This document shows positions 36,601 to 39,562 of a stretch of DNA of 39,562 nucleotides, in pieces. Source of the DNA: Reclinomonas americana ATCC 50394 (Eukaryota; Jakobida; Jakobea; Jakobida); the NCBI GenBank assembly GCA_048213135.1, contig AFZH01016638.1:1-39562 (forward strand), given 5' to 3'. Positions within the stretch are counted from its first letter, which is position 1. The number at the start of each line of letters is the position of its first letter. The notes beneath the pieces were generated by a model. That model saw only the letters and a program-made list of their open reading frames with translations, was not told the origin of the DNA and made no database searches. A program made the position numbers and the translations under genes.

Positions 36601-37401
36601 TGTCTGTCGATCGACTCGCCACGTGACTGGTGCACGATAACTCACCTCCGTCCCACGAGCGCTGAGCAGCTTCTTGGGAAAAACACCCTCCGGACAATCG
36701 ATCCACCACCCCGTTTGCGACCTTGCCAGGTTCCTACAACGGCTCAGCAGATGAATACCACATGAACTGCATGCGCAAAAGATGGCAAATCACTTCACCC
36801 ACTCACTTGATCTGGAACTTCTCCAGCTCCCACGCTCGATGGAGATCGCGCTTCCTAAAGTACAATCGCACTCCAGCGAGCTCGTCCAGCCCCAGGTCCT
36901 CGGTTTGTAGGCAGAAACGGTCGATGTTTCGTGGATGAAAGTTCGAACGATCCTTGCCATACTGTTGAGTCGCGTGAGTGCCAAGGACAGAAACAGGCAG
37001 TGAAGAAAGAGAAACAGAAACCCGCGCCTGCAAGTGATTGTCGAGTACGATGGGTGGTAACTCTTGCCCGTTGGACTTGACTGCAACGAGCGCGGAAGAG
37101 GAGGGGGATGAGCACAGATCGAGAATCTCTGACAAGTGGCGCGCGCCGCACCGAGAACAATGGTGATGAGCTGCTCATCGTTCTTGCGACTGCGCTCGCC
37201 CGTCCACATGAACAACTCATAGGTGGCATACGATGGCACGGGTGCCGCGTCGACAGACGCCTCGGCGGATATCGAATGCGCCGGAACTGCACCACCCGCC
37301 GTCAGCGGATCCACCATCGGCATCAAGGCGACGGCATTCGGCACCGCCAGCTGTGGAGCCATCGCGGAAGGTGGCACGACGACGACTGCACTGTCAGCCA
37401 T
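33480..37401 (-). CDS. PLAT-domain / PhoD-like phosphatase fusion with cysteine-rich tail, many exons
   Basis: Begins ATG at 37399-37401; first exons 37152-37401, 37022-37080, 36807-36961, 36646-36733 and 36575 downward; stop TGA at 33480-33482. After a 50-residue Ala/Pro/Val leader comes a PLAT/LH2-like beta sandwich (YELFMWTGERS; YGKDRSNFHPRNIDRF; TEDLGLDELAGVRLYF; TGWWIDCPEGVF). The body carries PhoD-family phosphatase motifs in order: FRFEFRVPPVGTAP then CNGNSGMSN; HMGGDQIYADPVW; VPLSCMWDDHDI; VHLLGDWAFVAVDMR; VIFISGDPHVAG; NQLVSSG; NYMIMVHDDW. PhoD-type enzymes are metal-dependent phosphatases or phosphodiesterases. PLAT domains usually bind lipids or membrane partners, so a membrane-surface phosphodiesterase is inferred. 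The last ~57 residues contain about 14 Cys. No signal peptide is obvious. An intron near 36.35 kb and several others were not placed exactly. Confidence 0.8.
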
Positions 37402-37587
37402 CGTTGCGTGCGAGCACCCACTGAAAACGAAACATAAAAAGAAGAAAAATTCCGGCGGGCGATAATGGTTCTCTTGTCACGACGACCAGCAGCACACACC
37501 GAGCTCACACAAACATTCACACGATGCATTACAACACTTCAACCCAGTCACTGATAGGAATTAAAATAATGATCTACAGCCGCTCAT
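37402..37587. promoter_or_regulatory. Intergenic region upstream of the PLAT-PhoD gene
   Basis: This 186-bp stretch runs from the end of the minus-strand coiled-coil gene (stop at 37588) to the PLAT-PhoD start. It must contain the 3' end of the former and the promoter of the latter. It is AT-richer near 37430-37450 and 37560-37575. No specific motif is identified. Confidence 0.35.
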
Positions 37588-39116
37588 TTAGTAGCCGTAC
37601 TCGTCTGCCCCGTCCGGATCGTCGTCGTCGTCATCGTACTGGCCGTCGCCCTCCTCACCGTCGTCTTCGTACGAATCGTACTCGCCGTCGCCATGATGCA
37701 CCGACGAGAAGCCCTGTTGCACGGTGCGCATCTGCGCCAGTTCGTGCATGCGCTGCCGCCGCTTCTCCAGCATTTTCTGCGTGCACGCATGTCATGAGCA
37801 AAAAGACATTTCATCGCAGTGACCCCACAGCGCGACAAACCAGCTCGGCTTCCCGCTGTGCGGCCTTTCTCAGTGACCGCTCCACGTCCTGACGTGCCTT
37901 GGACGCTCGTTGCTCTGCACGTGTGCGCGTTGAGTGGAGTGGCGTGCGAGGAGCCGTCACGTGACGAGTGCACACACAAACCATCGATAATGAGTTTGCG
38001 CTGTAACCGGACAACATCCACCTCCGAGAACTCGGTCAGCGCTCGTGCGATGATCTCCGTCTTCAACTGCACGCGGGTGGTGAGATCGGGAAGCACGCCA
38101 AGCCGACACTGGCGACACAAAACACATACACACGAACCTTTTGCTTCTTGACCTCGAGCGCACGCTGTCGTCTCTGCTCCTGCCGTTCCTTTACTCGATT
38201 CTCCTCGTCTAACCGCTCGTTCTCCGCCACCAGATCCACTGCGTACGCACAGCTAAGCACACACACGCACACTGGGGAAGAGAGAAAACAAGCACACAAG
38301 CAGCGAACCTGTGAATGGACTGCGCTCTGTTCTTCGCTTCCACGTCGCCTGCTGCGCGTTCTGCCGCTGCTTCTGCATGGTCTTCAGTCGCTCCTTCTCC
38401 TGCTCACGCTCCCGCTGCAGCCGTTGCCGCTCCGCCTCCCGCTCCTCCATAATCTTCTGACTCTCGCGATACATGCGCCGCGGGGTGATGGGCGCCGGTC
38501 CCCGATGCGGGTAGTGGTAGCCAGGCCCACTACCGCCACCACCTCCCTCAGCTCCACCACTGCCACCACCACCAGCAGCGGCTCGACTTGCCTCGCGACT
38601 ATGTGTGTGTGCGTGTGTGAGAGAGAGCGAGTGACTGCGTTGATGACGCCACTCACGCAACGATGACATCCATCCACGCGACGGCTTCTGAGCAGGCGCC
38701 GGTCGTGTTCTACCCAGCAGCACCAGTGAGCTCTTTCTCTCCTTACACACACTTGGAGAACACAAAAACGCATCCAACCTGGCTGAGCCGGGCCCTGTGT
38801 ACAGTGATGTCTGCCGCGTGCGCTTGATAGCCTCCACGTGGTGCGAAGTCGGCACCTCCACTAGTGGCGAGAAGTGGAACAGACGCGGCTGTGTGGAGTT
38901 GAGAGAGTGTGAAATGTGAGAGTGAGATTCAACGATCAACGCACACTCGCGTCAGTCTGTCAGCATGTGTGTGTCGCTCCCTTGTGTGTGTGCGTGTGTG
39001 TGTGTATGTGTGTGTGATAGAGACGTAACATCAACACGATATGGAGCAGAGGCCGATGATCCTGCGCGAACACCGGGAAGGTCGAGAGCCGGCAACTTTG
39101 GCGAGTGCGTCGCCAT
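37588..39116 (-). CDS. Coiled-coil protein of unknown function, 8 exons, 344 aa
   Basis: Exons (minus): 39030-39116, 38779-38888, 38653-38709, 38309-38598, 38138-38238, 37982-38108, 37841-37914, 37588-37776; stop at 37588-37590. All phases agree and total 344 aa. The N-terminal 65 residues are short, Pro-containing motifs (MATHSPKLPALDLPGVRAG; RLFHFSPLVEVPTSHHVEA; TSLYTGPGSAR). A Gly-rich linker (GGGGSGGAEGGGGGSG) follows. Residues about 125-320 are almost continuous charged helix (ESQKIMEEREAERQRLQRER; VAENERLDEENRVKERQEQR) with a less charged middle segment (GVLPDLTTRVQLKTEIIARA). The end is a strongly acidic Asp/Gly/Tyr tail finishing DEYGY. I do not recognise a family. The mix of short linear motifs and long single helix resembles microtubule- or axoneme-associated proteins, but that is a weak inference. 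Confidence 0.75.
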
Positions 39117-39408
39117 TGCTCACTCTCTCAATGAAATCGAATGATATGAAACCGACAGGACGAGATTGATCCTTTCTCTCTCCTTCTCTCCCTCTCCCAC
39201 TCCCTCGTGGCGTGTGTGTCTCTCTCTCTGTGTGCCGCGACTGCCTGCCGTCCAATGCATTGCATGGGCAGAGTTTAGTAGTGAGAATATTAAACGTGTT
39301 CGATTGAGATACCGAGTCCGCTGCCAGCACCGCCTGTCGCCACGCTTGAGCACACTCAACTGGCTGCAGGAGAACGCAAGGCGCGCGCAAGTGGCAAGGC
39401 GCGCGGGC
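39117..39408. other. Upstream region of the coiled-coil gene; no gene seen
   Basis: About 290 bp contain TC/GA-rich tracts (about 39175-39230) and no supported coding exon on the minus strand. It probably holds the promoter of the coiled-coil gene and, if the exon at 39409 is real, of a plus-strand gene as well. Confidence 0.35.
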
Positions 39409-39468
39409 ATGAAAATTCCAGGCAAAATCCGTATCGTGTCCAGTAACATTTTGCATTCGCCGTCCCAG
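39409..39468 (+). CDS. Possible first coding exon of a plus-strand gene (partial, runs off the right edge)
   Basis: ATG at 39409 opens a 20-codon exon, MKIPGKIRIVSSNILHSPSQ, that stops exactly at a CAG/GTGAGC donor (39469). The frame also stays open upstream for about 60 codons, so the true start may be earlier or the exon may be internal. The rest of the gene lies beyond the window. Nothing can be said about function. Confidence 0.35.
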
Positions 39469-39562
39469 GTGAGCACAGACACACTGCAGTGTGTGTGTAC
39501 ATGTGCGTGAGTGTGCACGCCAGCACGCGCACGAGAGAGTGAAAGAGAGGCAGAGGGAGAAG

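Overview
This window is nuclear DNA from a gene-dense, intron-rich, GC-rich unicellular eukaryote. Every clear gene is split by short GT-AG introns of mostly 54-90 bp. Intergenic gaps are about 40-190 bp. There are no operons, Shine-Dalgarno sites, IS elements, CRISPR arrays or RNA genes that I can see. The gene content (a seven-transmembrane RGS receptor, an IP3-receptor-type Ca2+ channel, the Ragulator subunit LAMTOR5, ERH, and a giant protein built from ASH/MSP-like beta domains of the kind common in ciliary and centrosomal proteins) fits a free-living heterotrophic flagellate near the animal, choanoflagellate or apusomonad-type lineages. The sequence alone does not fix the species.

Layout. 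(1) 1-376, plus strand: the 3' end of a proline-rich gene. (2) 424-3186, minus: a 10-exon 7TM-RGS protein of 610 aa. (3) 3322-18329, plus: one giant gene of about 65 exons encoding about 3,370 aa of repeated beta-sandwich-like segments plus a coiled coil. (4) 18371-29655, minus: an intact multi-exon inositol 1,4,5-trisphosphate receptor (ITPR) homologue, read from its N-terminal ligand-binding region to its C-terminal CxxC/HxxxxH motif, with an altered selectivity filter. (5) 29761-30706, plus: a proline-rich coiled-coil protein. (6) 30752-31963, plus: a membrane-anchored metallophosphoesterase. (7) 32047 to about 32482 or 32713, minus: ERH. (8) 32838-33379, plus: LAMTOR5. (9) 33480-37401, minus: a PLAT-domain plus PhoD-like phosphatase fusion with a cysteine-rich tail. 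(10) 37588-39116, minus: a 344-aa coiled-coil protein of unknown function. (11) from 39409, plus: a possible first exon of another gene.

Genes alternate strands, giving tight divergent promoters (3187-3321, 29656-29760, and the ERH/LAMTOR5 gap) and very close convergent 3' ends (18329/18371, 376/424, 31963/32047, 33379/33480). Functionally, the RGS receptor and the Ca2+ channel both belong to GPCR/G-protein/IP3 signalling, and LAMTOR5 to nutrient sensing at lysosomes. Proximity is probably chance, as usual in eukaryotes.

Exon boundaries were read by eye from frame continuity and GT/AG sites. They are firm where a known family fixes the reading and approximate elsewhere (a few may be off by a base or use a neighbouring site).
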